DNA of 36,567 nt from an uncultured bacterium (GTDB lineage: Bacteria > Patescibacteriota > Minisyncoccia > Phycocordibacterales > PALSA-1337), in assembly GCA_903872035.1 (NCBI GenBank), contig CAIQIZ010000009.1, positions 71,299 through 107,865 on the forward strand, in the 5' to 3' direction. Under the pieces are notes generated by a model. That model did not search any database and was not told where the DNA came from. It saw nothing but the letters and a program-made list of their open reading frames with translations. Shown in pieces: positions 1 to 9,752 of the stretch. Each line of letters opens with the position of its first letter. Positions within the stretch are counted from its first letter, which is position 1. The translations under genes were made by a program, and so were the position numbers.

Positions 1-593
1 ACAACTGCGAAGCCGTACGAAACCTTCTCATCGACCGCGTAATGGTCGAGGTTCAGAGAGGAGTAGTGCTTGTCCGGGGGCATGTCCATATCGGTGAGGA
101 CGGCATCGAAGTGTAGTTGGCCCACCTTGACCCTAGCATCTCGGAGCGATCCGACAACCGTCACGGCGTGTTTCTCGAGGACCGTCTCGGCGATGCGAAG
201 GTTCTGCTCTGTGTCATCGATGACGAGGACCGAGTAGCGTCTCCTGAAGGTGGCGATGTCCGAGAACTTCGGGCGTTCCACCTTTGTAGCAGCACGTTCG
301 GATTTGGTTGCCTTGCGCTTATCGATCTGCGCAAGAAGGAGCATGATGCCATTGTCGCCCGCAAAGAGCCTAAGGGTATCGATCAGGCAAACATTCTCCG
401 GCTGGTTCGGAGCGACACGCAGTCCAGGAGTCGTGAGTACGCAGAATATCTGCTTTTCGTTGTACAAGGCACGGAGATCATCCGTTCCCGCGAGGAGGAC
501 GATTTCGGCCAGTTTGGCGTCGGTCAAACCGACGACTTGCAGAAAAGCCCTGCTCAACGGGCCCGGTTTATGAGCGTAGATGTTCATGTTCAT
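1..593 (-). CDS. REC-like (response-regulator receiver-like) protein, truncated by window edge
   Basis: Open minus-strand frame from ATG at 593 to the window edge (absent from the ORF track because it has no stop). Reads MNMNIYAHKPGPLSRAFLQVVGLTDAKLAEIVLLAGTDD...RRYSVLVIDDTEQNLRIAETVLEKHAVTVVGSLRDARVKVGQLHFDAVLTDMDMPPDK...; IDD and LTDMDMP resemble REC motifs. Confidence 0.75.
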   Translation of the reverse strand, partial: MNMNIYAHKPGPLSRAFLQVVGLTDAKLAEIVLLAGTDDLRALYNEKQIFCVLTTPGLRVAPNQPENVCLIDTLRLFAGDNGIMLLLAQIDKRKATKSERAATKVERPKFSDIATFRRRYSVLVIDDTEQNLRIAETVLEKHAVTVVGSLRDARVKVGQLHFDAVLTDMDMPPDKHYSSLNLDHYAVDEKVSYGFAV

Positions 594-713
594 ATATAAA
601 TGTGTAAAAACCATTATAGCACCTTAGCTTGCATAAGTCAAGCTTTTGTGTTATGGTTTCAATGAAGCTTTTTTGACAATAAACCCACAACATTCAACAA
701 AGAAAGGCAACGG

Positions 714-1691
714 ATGAAGACATTTATCGACTTCAAGAACATGAGCGACGGGGATATTCAGATGATCCAGGCACAATTACGGGCACAAGCGGGCCAGACC
801 ACTTCAGCGGAGCGATTGCAACCGACCATGGAAGAGTTCCGGGTCTTTATGCTAGAACGGCTCACGGCTATCCAAGAGAAGCTAGCTAAATCTCACACCC
901 CGGAAACGATCGGGCAATACGCCTGCGACTACGATCCAGCCACCAATCCCGAGAGATTCCTGAGCGAGTCATGGAGCGTCCAAGCTCCCTACTGGGCACT
1001 GGTCGAGACGCCGCAGACTTACACGATCACGATGCTGAACTTGCTGCGATTCCTGGAATTCCCAGAAGATAAGCACCTATCGCTCGTCAGTTTGGGAAGC
1101 GGTCCTGGGCTGTATGAGACGTTCCTTGCTCGCCTACTCGGTAAGACAGGGATCGGCGGCATGACCACGTGCATCGACTTTGCGAGCGCCATGACTGAGA
1201 TGCATAGATTCATTCTTTCGCTTGAGCAGCCGCCGCTCCGTAACATCGAGACTGCAACAAGCGACATGAGCTCCATACCGCTTCCCGACCATCGTACCGA
1301 CGTCATCATCTGCAACAATTCATTGCAATGGTGCAGACAATGGAAGAAGGCTGTGGCGGAGATGGCACGGATCCTGGATCCTGATCGGACGGCTATGGTC
1401 TACCTCATCATCCACCTCCACGAATGTCCGATGGGACTGTTCGATCGGGCGGGCAAATGCCCTATCGAGATGCCCCGCATCAGCGCCGAAAGGATCATGG
1501 ACGAGTTCGAAAAGAATAAGTTCACGATCTACGGCAGCACCCAGATGCGCGGAGGCCACGGTAGCGGTCAGATGGGAGGTGAGGTAAACCGAGCGATGCT
1601 TCGCGCCAAATACACACCGCAAGGCCTTGAGTGCCGATGGAGAAAAGCTAAAAGGACGTTTGGCGAAGCCCATTGCATGAAGTGGACGTAG
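714..1691 (+). CDS. class I SAM-dependent methyltransferase
   Basis: LVSLGSGPGLYETFLARLL (motif I), later NNSLQWCRQWKKAVAEMARILDPD typical of Methyltransf_11/25. Confidence 0.8.
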   Translation: MKTFIDFKNMSDGDIQMIQAQLRAQAGQTTSAERLQPTMEEFRVFMLERLTAIQEKLAKSHTPETIGQYACDYDPATNPERFLSESWSVQAPYWALVETPQTYTITMLNLLRFLEFPEDKHLSLVSLGSGPGLYETFLARLLGKTGIGGMTTCIDFASAMTEMHRFILSLEQPPLRNIETATSDMSSIPLPDHRTDVIICNNSLQWCRQWKKAVAEMARILDPDRTAMVYLIIHLHECPMGLFDRAGKCPIEMPRISAERIMDEFEKNKFTIYGSTQMRGGHGSGQMGGEVNRAMLRAKYTPQGLECRWRKAKRTFGEAHCMKWT

Positions 1692-1711
1692 TACCTTCGT
1701 TACTTTACACC

Positions 1712-1741
1712 AGCTGCTGGATCACTCCGGCAGCTGTTTTT
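1712..1741 (+). terminator. Rho-independent terminator after the methyltransferase
   Basis: AGCTGCTGG-atcact-CCGGCAGCT followed by gttttt. Confidence 0.75.
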
Positions 1742-1771
1742 ATATTATTTAAATAGATGAGGACTTTCTGA

Positions 1772-3187
1772 CTACAACGTTTCCACCAAGATGAAATTCG
1801 TCTCGCTGGAACTGCCGAATGGCATGCCGGCCACGATCACCACCTTGTCCCCCGTTTTTACCAATTCATTTCCAATCATAACTTTGCGGACAATATTGAG
1901 GATTTCGTCAACCGTCTTGAATGTCGGAACGACCATAGGATAACAGCCGAATGAGAGCATGAGCTTGTGGGCATTATCTTCTGCATCAGAAAGGGCCAAG
2001 ATGCGCTCGGCCGGACGATATCGAGCAAGCATGCGGGCAGTCCGTCCGGAACGAGTCAAGGCCACGATCATGGATGCGCCGACGTTATGAGCGGCACGCA
2101 CAGCTGATTGCGAGACGACATCGGTGACACCGTGAGACCTGTCATATTCGGCGATAGTATCACGTGTGTAGACTTCGCTTTCCACGCGTAGAGCGATGCG
2201 AGTCATGATCTTGACCGCTTCGACTGGAAAATCTCCCAAGGTCGTCTCTTCGGAGAGCATGATGGCATCCGTACCATCGATGATGGCGTTGGCGATATCA
2301 GATACTTCCGCCCGAGTCGGCACAGGATTCTTGATCATCGATTCCAACATCTGCGTGGCAGTGATGACCGGCTTCCCCACAGAATTACATTTGTGAATAA
2401 GAAGTTTTTGCACTATCGGCACATCTTCAGCCGGTATCTCAATTGCCAAGTCTCCGCGAGCCACCATTAGTCCATCAGCTTTCTCCAAGATGCCGTCAAT
2501 ATCATCCAAAGCTTCCGGTGTTTCGATCTTGGCTATGATCTGCGCCTTACATCCTCGCTTGTCCAGAATCTCGCGGAGTTCCACGATGTCGGAGGCATGT
2601 CTGACGAACGATAAGGCCATAAAATCAACCTTATTCTTTATACCAAATTCCAAATCTTCCCTATCCTTATCTGTCAGAGATTTAACAGACAAATTGGCAC
2701 CGGGCACATTGACGCCTTTGTGGCTGGACAAGCGGCCCCCGACGATGACTTTGGTGATGATGTCGTTACCTCTGACCTCGATGACTTCCAATTTCTTTGT
2801 CCCGTCTTGGATCATTATCGGGCTACCGGCTTTGACCTCTTTTGGCAATTCCTTGTAAGTCACGCTGACTCTATCGGCTGTACCTTCGATCTCATCCGCA
2901 GTTAAAGTGAATATCTGTCCGGGCGTCAGCAATATCGTCTTCTCCTTGAATGTGCCGATGCGGATCTTTGGACCGCTCAAATCCTGCATGATAGCCACGA
3001 TCTTGCCAGACTTTTTCATGATCTTCCGAATGGAATCCACCCTTGCTTGATGTTCTTCAAAACTGCCGTGAGAGAAGTTCAGGCGCATTATGTTCATGCC
3101 AACATCGACGAGTTCCGCGAGCTTTTCTTCGCTTTCAGTCGAAGGACCGATGGTGCAAACGATCTTTGTCTTTTTTCCGAGATTCAT
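1772..3187 (-). CDS. pyk: pyruvate kinase
   Basis: KTKIVCTIGPSTES, MNIMRLNFSHG, MVARGDLAIEIP, ITATQMLESMIKNPVPTRAEVSDIANAIIDGTDAIMLSEET. Confidence 0.98.
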   Translation of the reverse strand: MNLGKKTKIVCTIGPSTESEEKLAELVDVGMNIMRLNFSHGSFEEHQARVDSIRKIMKKSGKIVAIMQDLSGPKIRIGTFKEKTILLTPGQIFTLTADEIEGTADRVSVTYKELPKEVKAGSPIMIQDGTKKLEVIEVRGNDIITKVIVGGRLSSHKGVNVPGANLSVKSLTDKDREDLEFGIKNKVDFMALSFVRHASDIVELREILDKRGCKAQIIAKIETPEALDDIDGILEKADGLMVARGDLAIEIPAEDVPIVQKLLIHKCNSVGKPVITATQMLESMIKNPVPTRAEVSDIANAIIDGTDAIMLSEETTLGDFPVEAVKIMTRIALRVESEVYTRDTIAEYDRSHGVTDVVSQSAVRAAHNVGASMIVALTRSGRTARMLARYRPAERILALSDAEDNAHKLMLSFGCYPMVVPTFKTVDEILNIVRKVMIGNELVKTGDKVVIVAGMPFGSSSETNFILVETL

Positions 3188-3371
3188 GATTTGGACGGCA
3201 AAATGAGGTATTCAAAATGCCTGATTAACGATTAATATTATTGATGATTATATCATCTTGGCGCCTTTTTTGAAATTCATTGTTCTTTGAACATTTATTT
3301 ATTCTTTTTTGAGGCTTTTTTCATCATTTCTTCATAACTATTATGTACAATATGTTGAATGATCATTTTTT

Positions 3372-3570
3372 CCTGTGGGCCTGCCAAGTAGTTTGGAACC
3401 CCTCTCGCCAGATAGGGTTTGCGGGTGCAACTCCCGTCAGGTCCACAGGGTTAAGTGATCATTTGGACCTTGACTTTATGATTTAAATTTCATAAACTTC
3501 ATTCACTGGCGAGAAGGAAATTCCATCTACGAAGGTAAACCCTGCAAAAGTCCGCTTCGGCGGATTTTTG
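3372..3570 (+). ncRNA. candidate structured ncRNA: 12-bp closing stem, three-armed cloverleaf-like core, pseudoknot, 3' hairpins, terminator
   Basis: Pairs seen: CCTGTGGGCCTG 3372-3383/CAGGTCCACAGG 3438-3449 (one GU); CCAA 3384-3387/TTGG 3393-3396; AACCC 3397-3401/GGGTT 3415-3419; GCGGG 3421-3425/CCCGT 3433-3437 with loop TGCAACT; loop TCTCGCCAG 3403-3411 with CTGGCGAGA 3506-3514 (9-bp pseudoknot); TTTATGA 3475-3481/TCATAAA 3490-3496; terminator TCCGC-TTCG-GCGGA-TTTTT. No plausible ORF on the plus strand. Confidence 0.8.
3550..3570 (+). terminator. Rho-independent terminator of the ncRNA
   Basis: GTCCGCTTCGGCGGATTTTTG: UUCG tetraloop, 5-6 bp stem and T-run. Confidence 0.85.
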
Positions 3571-3590
3571 CTTTCTATGACCATTGGGAA

Positions 3591-4556
3591 TCAAATTCCC
3601 TTCGCCGGAATAGGTCTTTGAACTGGAGGAAAATCGACAGGACTTATTGTACGGTTGAAACATACCTCACCAGATCCATGGCTCCAATTGTAGAACGCAT
3701 TATTATACGTAGGTGTCACATAAGGCGAATTTAGATTCTCTTGTGTAGAAGTCGCAGAAAAAGTCGCACAGATGATAAACGAGTTTGTTTGTGAACCAGA
3801 TTCATAACTATACGGGGCATGTGTTTCCGGATCTTTCGGAACGCTTCCCATGAATTCTGGCATTTTTGCAAGCGATTCGGGGACGCTTCCTAACTCTTGC
3901 CAATAATGTGCCACTGAACCTTGGATGTTTGAAAGATCATTAATTCTCAATTGATCAAACCTTATCGCCCTTTGCGTAGCCGGCGAACCTACAAATACAA
4001 ATCCAGCGACTATCGCGGCCACCGTCAAAATAATTCCAACCCACGCCAATAGAATCAAAAACTTCCTAGACCGTCCAGAATCGCTCATTCTTTCAAGAAT
4101 ATAGTAGGAAAATATTACCGCCGAAATGACTAGAACGATGAGAATCTTATAAATGAACCTGGCGCTTATTTCACCGTTCAAGTAAGTGTTGATGAGAGCT
4201 ATCAAATCACCTGCAATAGTGGCGCCGGTCAAAAACAAAGTTAAATATATCCGCCAACGTCGTATCCAAACTTCCCTCTTTTCTGGAATTTTGACGATGT
4301 CTCGACGGATCACCCATTCAAGTACATATAAAATTGGAATCAATACTATGAGCGTCGAGATCGGCCAAACAACAGAACTAACGCTAAAGTACCCAGCCAA
4401 AGCGTCTGGCAAGGCATAGTTGACCGTGCTGAAGGCTAAGTTGATAAGCGCTATAGCCGAAGCGTAGAGCGCGGTAGTAGCGCCCAAATGAAGGAAAAAA
4501 TCCTTCGGAGTGGTTTTGGTTGTGTTCATTTCGCAATTGTACCCCTTTTCCGGCAC
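3591..4556 (-). CDS. DUF5671-like multi-TM protein with soluble C-terminal domain
   Basis: TPKDFFLHLGATTALYASAIALINLAF...WVIRRD followed by several hydrophobic segments; C-terminus DLSNIQGSVAHYWQELGSVPESL. Confidence 0.6.
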   Translation of the reverse strand: MPEKGYNCEMNTTKTTPKDFFLHLGATTALYASAIALINLAFSTVNYALPDALAGYFSVSSVVWPISTLIVLIPILYVLEWVIRRDIVKIPEKREVWIRRWRIYLTLFLTGATIAGDLIALINTYLNGEISARFIYKILIVLVISAVIFSYYILERMSDSGRSRKFLILLAWVGIILTVAAIVAGFVFVGSPATQRAIRFDQLRINDLSNIQGSVAHYWQELGSVPESLAKMPEFMGSVPKDPETHAPYSYESGSQTNSFIICATFSATSTQENLNSPYVTPTYNNAFYNWSHGSGEVCFNRTISPVDFPPVQRPIPAKGI

Positions 4557-5125
4557 TCATACAAAAATGCTGGCGGAAAGTTGCGCAATTCGAAGCCTAT
4601 CACGTGAGCTTCGAACATCTGTTTGATGTGCGGCAAGCTCACCGGTAAATATTGGAACTGCAGATATTTTCCATTATCACGGAGCCCATCTCTAATAGCA
4701 TTCAATAGTTGCTGCCTCTTGGTCCGACTGAAATCTCCGAATGGTAGACCAGAAACGATGCAGTCAGCCAGCGGCAAAGATCTAGCGGCTAGATGTTTGG
4801 GGAGCAGAGCGGCATCGTCCTCGATGATGACTAGCCGCTTGTCGATCAACGTTTTCCGAAGGTGTTCAGCCAGGACATGATTGGTCTCAAAAGCCAGCAA
4901 CGTCCCCTTCTTGGGCATCTGTTTCAAGATCATTTCAGTGAATGCTCCGGTGCCAGCTCCTAACTCGACGATCAGGATCCCATCTCTCATCGGTATACGT
5001 TTGACGATGCGCCCACCCAGATATTTTGAGCTAGGCAAAAGCGACCCTTGGATGTGGATCTTCTTCATTCCTTCCTTCAGGAATATGAGCGAGGCATGTC
5101 TTTTGTTTGAATGGGTTTTATTCAC
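4526..5125 (-). CDS. rRNA-adenine-dimethylase/phospholipid-methyltransferase-like methyltransferase
   Basis: ILIVELGAGTGAFTEMILKQMPKKGTLLAFETN; SGLPFGDFS; FPPAFLYECRK. The start may be internal (MKKIHIQGS). Confidence 0.75.
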   Translation of the reverse strand: MNKTHSNKRHASLIFLKEGMKKIHIQGSLLPSSKYLGGRIVKRIPMRDGILIVELGAGTGAFTEMILKQMPKKGTLLAFETNHVLAEHLRKTLIDKRLVIIEDDAALLPKHLAARSLPLADCIVSGLPFGDFSRTKRQQLLNAIRDGLRDNGKYLQFQYLPVSLPHIKQMFEAHVIGFELRNFPPAFLYECRKRGTIAK

Positions 5126-5278
5126 GGTATTGCAAATATCAAATTCATTTTAACCAGCCTGACTTCTTCTGTGCATTTGAAGGTTACGCCATTTTACCAC
5201 ATTCTTGACTCTCGAAAATTTAAGCACATACTGTGTTTACAAGTGGCTTCGGCCCCGCCCTGCAAGTGGCAAACAGTG

Positions 5279-5311
5279 AAAATCCGTCAGAGCATAGCTT
5301 TGACGGATTTT
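5279..5311. terminator. bidirectional terminator-like hairpin
   Basis: AAAATCCGTCA (5279-5289)/TGACGGATTTT (5301-5311), perfect 11-bp inverted repeat with A and T tails. Confidence 0.75.
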
Positions 5312-5449
5312 CTGTATTAAAAACCCCTCCGGGTATTTCTGCTGATAAGCGGGCTCCACTAAATATTTTGTGACAGCATTATATCACTCCAGTTTCCGCA
5401 AATTCAAGGTCACCCAAAAGACTGGCCCATCAGTCCGTTTACCCACGAA

Positions 5450-6712
5450 CTACTTCGGCATGGCCAGGAATTCTCCGGTAACTTTCGGTGACCAATATTT
5501 ATCGTAGATCCGTTTGAGGTAAGCTGTATCTTTGCATTTCTCAAAGAATCTCAGATAATCAGCTTCCGTATAAACCTTTCCTCCATGGGGACCGAGCGTG
5601 AAAGCGGCCATTCTCATCATGGAGCTGAGTGTCTCGAAACTGAAGGTCCTCGAAGATTTCTCCCGTTCGACTTCTCTTACAACCAGAGCCTTATCCGAGA
5701 TGGCCCGGAGGATCCTCTCATGGATCTCTTTTCTGACATGCGCCACCTGCTTCTTTGAACTGAGCGGCAAGCAGATCTCCCATGTATTATAAATAGTCGG
5801 ATTGGTGTCCCATGAATTATCAAAATCTATGTCATAGCACCACCCCAGTTCCTTCCTCAACCATTCAAAAAGAACACCCTGTGTGCTATTCGCTAGAAGC
5901 TCTCCAATGAAGGATATTGCGATATTCGTCTGAACATCGGTTGTGCTCACGATACCGCCCATGTAGTACAGGTAGCGTTTTATTGTATCGAATTTCTTCT
6001 CGTGGTATTTCTTATTGACCCAGGTTATCTGTTTTATTTTCGTAGACAAATGATGTTTCTTGGTCTTTATCCGGCCGAGCTCTTTTATGACTGTTCTCTG
6101 GTCGAACTTGCCGCCGATGACGAGATACGTCCTCGGATCGAAATATGCTTCGTGCAGTCCGGACAGCTTCGTCACGCTCATCTTCGTGAGATCTTCTCTC
6201 TTCCCTACGCGTTGCCTCAAAGTGAATCCCAGGGTATCCCTCCACTTCGTCTGGAAATAATTTCCCAGCCTGTCTTCGCCCGGGAACCATTTGTTATACA
6301 TCTTCGATTCGTTGATTATGATACCGGCTTCGTCCGCTATGTCCTTCGCAGTGATAAGCGGTTCGAATACGTGGCTCATCAGACCTTTGAATGCGCGATT
6401 GAACATGTCCGAGCGGACGCTGAGCTCGTACCTGGTATGTAGCGAGCAGGTCGAAGCATTGAATGAGCCCCCAGCCAATTCGACGATTTTCTGGAATCGG
6501 TCTTTCTCCGGATATAGGCGTGACCGTCCGAAGGCGATATGTTCCAACATATGAGCCGTACCCGGCAGCACCTCTCCGGTGTTATGGATATGCCCCACCG
6601 GCACATACAGCCAGATCGTGGCGAACGGCAAGTCGATATGCTTGGAGAATATCCGAATGCCATTCTTTAGTTTTGTGGTCTTGAAGACGAGGCGGTCTTT
6701 CATATGAGGCAC
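5450..6712 (-). CDS. M16-family zinc peptidase
   Basis: HxxEH motif HMLEHIAFG; GSFNASTCSLHTRYELSV. Confidence 0.9.
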   Translation of the reverse strand: MPHMKDRLVFKTTKLKNGIRIFSKHIDLPFATIWLYVPVGHIHNTGEVLPGTAHMLEHIAFGRSRLYPEKDRFQKIVELAGGSFNASTCSLHTRYELSVRSDMFNRAFKGLMSHVFEPLITAKDIADEAGIIINESKMYNKWFPGEDRLGNYFQTKWRDTLGFTLRQRVGKREDLTKMSVTKLSGLHEAYFDPRTYLVIGGKFDQRTVIKELGRIKTKKHHLSTKIKQITWVNKKYHEKKFDTIKRYLYYMGGIVSTTDVQTNIAISFIGELLANSTQGVLFEWLRKELGWCYDIDFDNSWDTNPTIYNTWEICLPLSSKKQVAHVRKEIHERILRAISDKALVVREVEREKSSRTFSFETLSSMMRMAAFTLGPHGGKVYTEADYLRFFEKCKDTAYLKRIYDKYWSPKVTGEFLAMPK

Positions 6713-6774
6713 TCTAGCTCATATGATGGGGTTTGGGTAGGAGGATGGCAAATTAAATGCCCACCATATTAAAC

Positions 6775-7092
6775 TCAGTCTAGTTTCCACACATCCAACG
6801 CCACCTCCTCATAAGGATGCGCTTTCTTGATGGCCGCGACCACCGCCCGAACCATCGGCCGGTCGCAAGTCACTTCGATCCGCTCTTCCTCTATCTCTTC
6901 CAATCTTCCCGGGGTGCCGATGAATGGCTGCGCCCCCAGATCCGGCTTGGACCGTCCGATGCCGCGTATCGAGAAGCTGCAATACGAGTACTTCCCTAAC
7001 CTTCCCCCTCCGGCCGCCCCTATCGCTTCACGCACAACATCCGCATGTGTGAGCGGCACTGTCACAACGATTTTGGAGCGTGGGGTGGGCAT
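6775..7092 (-). CDS. NIF3/YqfO-type PII-like domain protein
   Basis: KIVVTVPLTHADVVREAIGAAGGGRLGKYSYCSFSIRGIGRSKP...GTPGRLEEIEEERIEV...AIKKAHPYEEVALDVWKL. Confidence 0.85.
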   Translation of the reverse strand: MPTPRSKIVVTVPLTHADVVREAIGAAGGGRLGKYSYCSFSIRGIGRSKPDLGAQPFIGTPGRLEEIEEERIEVTCDRPMVRAVVAAIKKAHPYEEVALDVWKLD

Positions 7093-7105
7093 ATAAAAAT
7101 ATGCT

Positions 7106-8953
7106 TTATATATTTACATTCCAGACACTATCAAACGAATACCCTGCCAAATCAATAGCACGCTGTGTAATCAATTTCCTGTCCCACTTTTGATTTTCAT
7201 ATTTCATAATGATCAATTCTTTATTGCCAATATTGATCATATGTTTAGGATCAGCTTTGATTAAATTAAATTTTTCTGCAGGCGTTCCGTGCTGAAATGA
7301 ACTATTAGCATGAAGCGGGATAACTAGAAGGTTTCCAATATTGTTGCCGGCATCAGTTCCAACCAAATCCTCACTCTCCTCAAACAATTTTCTTGGATAG
7401 AAATGCTCGATGTTTGAGGACTTAGTTTTGACTTCTTTATCCGGATTATATAGTTCATATATTTGGTCACCTTTTGATTCAGCATTTGAAATACGGTCAA
7501 ATATATATACGATTAACCTCTTTTCTTCGTCGTCATAATTTATGTCAGTAAATTTAGAGAGGAATGATTTTCGTGTCTCCCTCAAAGTCATCAGTTCCTT
7601 CTTTAGATCGATTTCAATTTCATTAAGTTTATTCAGATCTTCAGCATTGTAAAATTTTTGTGCATATTCCGAATAGAGCGATTCTACTTGATTACCAATA
7701 TTTTTTCCTATCACTGTGTTAACAAAATGGAAGTTTTCTAAACGTTGGAGAAAAACAAGTAAGTATTCACAAATTGTTCTTCGTCCCCTTGACGATTTAT
7801 TTGCTTCCTCAATTTCATTCTTTGCCCTAGATAAACATCTGATATAAGAATAGACTAGTGGGTATATTTGAGTAATCTTAAACAACTGAAAAGCTGTAAT
7901 AGATCTTGTTAATGCTTTTTTCCTCGGAGCATCAGATAAAATTTCCCCCAGGTCAACCTCTCTAAAATAATGGCTCATTACAGACATTTCGGATGCTATA
8001 GATCCTTCTTCCGACATCATTTTATAGAACAATGAAAAATCACTTAACTCGTTAATTAACATCCTTGATGTTTTATCCTTAACCTTTCCGCTCAAAGTCG
8101 GGAAGATTTCCTTTTTAAGAGTTTTACCATTGAATGTTATGACATAATACTTTAACATCTGGCTAAGCTTATCCGATGAGTTGGTAGTTATCTGCTCCCA
8201 TTTTTTATCGATATCGTCATGTAAAGATTCATCCGCTCTTTGAAATAAAAGATTTTTTACAAGATCCGATTGTGCAAGTTTCATACCACGGGCATTCGTC
8301 CTCTCAAAAATATCAAAGGCTTCGACAGGATCATCAATTTCAATCTTGGTTACAAATATTTTTTCCAATGATCCTAATATGTCCGCCAATTCCTGAGAAT
8401 TCAAATTTTTTACCTTATTGTAAAAGAAACTGTAAACGGGTTCAATCTTGCCTTTTATTTTCCGATAGGTTCTGCCATCAATTTTCATCTTCTCTGGAAT
8501 GTTGCCGTCCCAATTGTAATCCGACATAAGGTCGAAGAGAAGCCTGATCGGTTTGGCCACTGTAACTTTTTTTAAACCAGTTCTATCCTGTTTCGCAAAT
8601 CTGTTAGTTACATATTCAATTAAATTATTTACATCCGATATTTGTAGTGCGTTTTCCGTCAATTGTTTTGCTCTTGTTCTTATAGCAATAAGCAAAAACT
8701 GTAAAGTTGTTATTCGTTGTTGACCGTCAATTATTGACAGGACTTTTTTATCAGGGTCATCGTTAAGAAAAATAAAATTCCCAAAAAATAAGCTGTCTTT
8801 CGCTTTCTGATTCACAGACTCCAAATCAGACCAAAAATTTTCTATCTGTTCCATCCCCCAATCATATCCTCTTTGAAATCTTGGAACTTGGTATCTATTA
8901 TTTTGTGAGAATATTTCTATAAGATTCTCATTTTTGGGATTGAATGTCTTCAT
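7106..8953 (-). CDS. DUF262 + DUF1524 (HNH) protein, GmrSD-like type IV restriction
   Basis: YQVPRFQRGYDWGMEQIENFWSDL, IIDGQQRITTLQFLLIAI, C-terminal KSSNIEHFYPRKLF...NNIGNLLVIPLHANSS. Confidence 0.85.
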   Translation of the reverse strand: MKTFNPKNENLIEIFSQNNRYQVPRFQRGYDWGMEQIENFWSDLESVNQKAKDSLFFGNFIFLNDDPDKKVLSIIDGQQRITTLQFLLIAIRTRAKQLTENALQISDVNNLIEYVTNRFAKQDRTGLKKVTVAKPIRLLFDLMSDYNWDGNIPEKMKIDGRTYRKIKGKIEPVYSFFYNKVKNLNSQELADILGSLEKIFVTKIEIDDPVEAFDIFERTNARGMKLAQSDLVKNLLFQRADESLHDDIDKKWEQITTNSSDKLSQMLKYYVITFNGKTLKKEIFPTLSGKVKDKTSRMLINELSDFSLFYKMMSEEGSIASEMSVMSHYFREVDLGEILSDAPRKKALTRSITAFQLFKITQIYPLVYSYIRCLSRAKNEIEEANKSSRGRRTICEYLLVFLQRLENFHFVNTVIGKNIGNQVESLYSEYAQKFYNAEDLNKLNEIEIDLKKELMTLRETRKSFLSKFTDINYDDEEKRLIVYIFDRISNAESKGDQIYELYNPDKEVKTKSSNIEHFYPRKLFEESEDLVGTDAGNNIGNLLVIPLHANSSFQHGTPAEKFNLIKADPKHMINIGNKELIIMKYENQKWDRKLITQRAIDLAGYSFDSVWNVNI

Positions 8954-9089
8954 ACTTTTAGATTAGCAATATTTTTTGGTTTTCTTATAATAAGGCCATT
9001 CTAGCGCAATTTTGAAAACAGTAAAGATCCACCGCTTAATCTGTCCTGACCCCCCTCGTACTAATGTTATACTCCCCCTATCTAACCCC

Positions 9090-9674
9090 ATGCCCCTACT
9101 CCAATCCCTCACCACCGACATCATCATCGCCTGCTGGGTCATATTCTGGCTATTTTGGCTGGTGGGGGCGGCGTTCACCAAACGGACGATTTGGGCCGGA
9201 AGCATATGGTCGAGAGTGGGCTTGGCGGTGGTATTCGTCATTGGGGGGACACTGCTCTTCGGCCGCAATGGTTCGGGCGGGATAGGCAGCGAGGCGCGCC
9301 TCTGGTCATTTGATCCGACCATAGGAGTCATAACCGCCGCGCTCTCGGTCTTGGCTTTGGTGATGCTACTGTGGGCGCGCGTCACGCTGGGGCGCAATTG
9401 GAGCGGCCGGATCGTGGTCAAGGAAGACCACCGATTGGTGACGAGCGGTCCTTACGCTCATGTGCGCCACCCTATCTACAGCGGCTTCATCCTTCTCATC
9501 TTCTCGACGGCTCTCTACATCGGCCGACTGGCCGGCATTCTCGGCTTCCTCATCTTCCTCGTCATCTTCCTTTGGCGCACCTACCGCGAAGACGCGCTCA
9601 TGGCAGAGACTTTCCCGACGGAGTATCCGGCATATAAGGCGAGGACAAGGAGGTTGATTCCGTGGGTGTGGTGA
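9090..9674 (+). CDS. isoprenylcysteine carboxyl methyltransferase (ICMT)-family membrane protein
   Basis: GRNWSGRIVVKEDHRLVTSGPYAHVRHPIYSGFILL plus several TM segments; ATG at 9090 preferred over 9012. Confidence 0.8.
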   Translation: MPLLQSLTTDIIIACWVIFWLFWLVGAAFTKRTIWAGSIWSRVGLAVVFVIGGTLLFGRNGSGGIGSEARLWSFDPTIGVITAALSVLALVMLLWARVTLGRNWSGRIVVKEDHRLVTSGPYAHVRHPIYSGFILLIFSTALYIGRLAGILGFLIFLVIFLWRTYREDALMAETFPTEYPAYKARTRRLIPWVW

Positions 9675-9752
9675 ACTGATTTTCCAGCGGACTTGCCAAC
9701 ACCTCTAAAATGAGTAAGGTATTGATAAACAACAGAACAAAGGAAAGTACAT

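Noticed and set aside
117-599. Plus-strand ORFs 117-599 and 250-573
   Set aside because: Antisense to the REC-like protein, which shows recognisable motifs.
3377-3446. tRNA gene (7-bp acceptor-like stem, T-arm-like GCGGG-TGCAACT-CCCGT)
   Set aside because: The closing stem is 12 bp, the anticodon-position loop is 13 nt and pairs downstream, position 55 is G not T, and the terminator comes ~110 nt later. Better called a structured ncRNA.
5230-5277. Small ncRNA suggested by two CAAGTGGC copies and weak ACTGTGTTT/AAACAGT pairing
   Set aside because: Pairing is short and interrupted; the region is adequately explained as 3' spacer next to a terminator.
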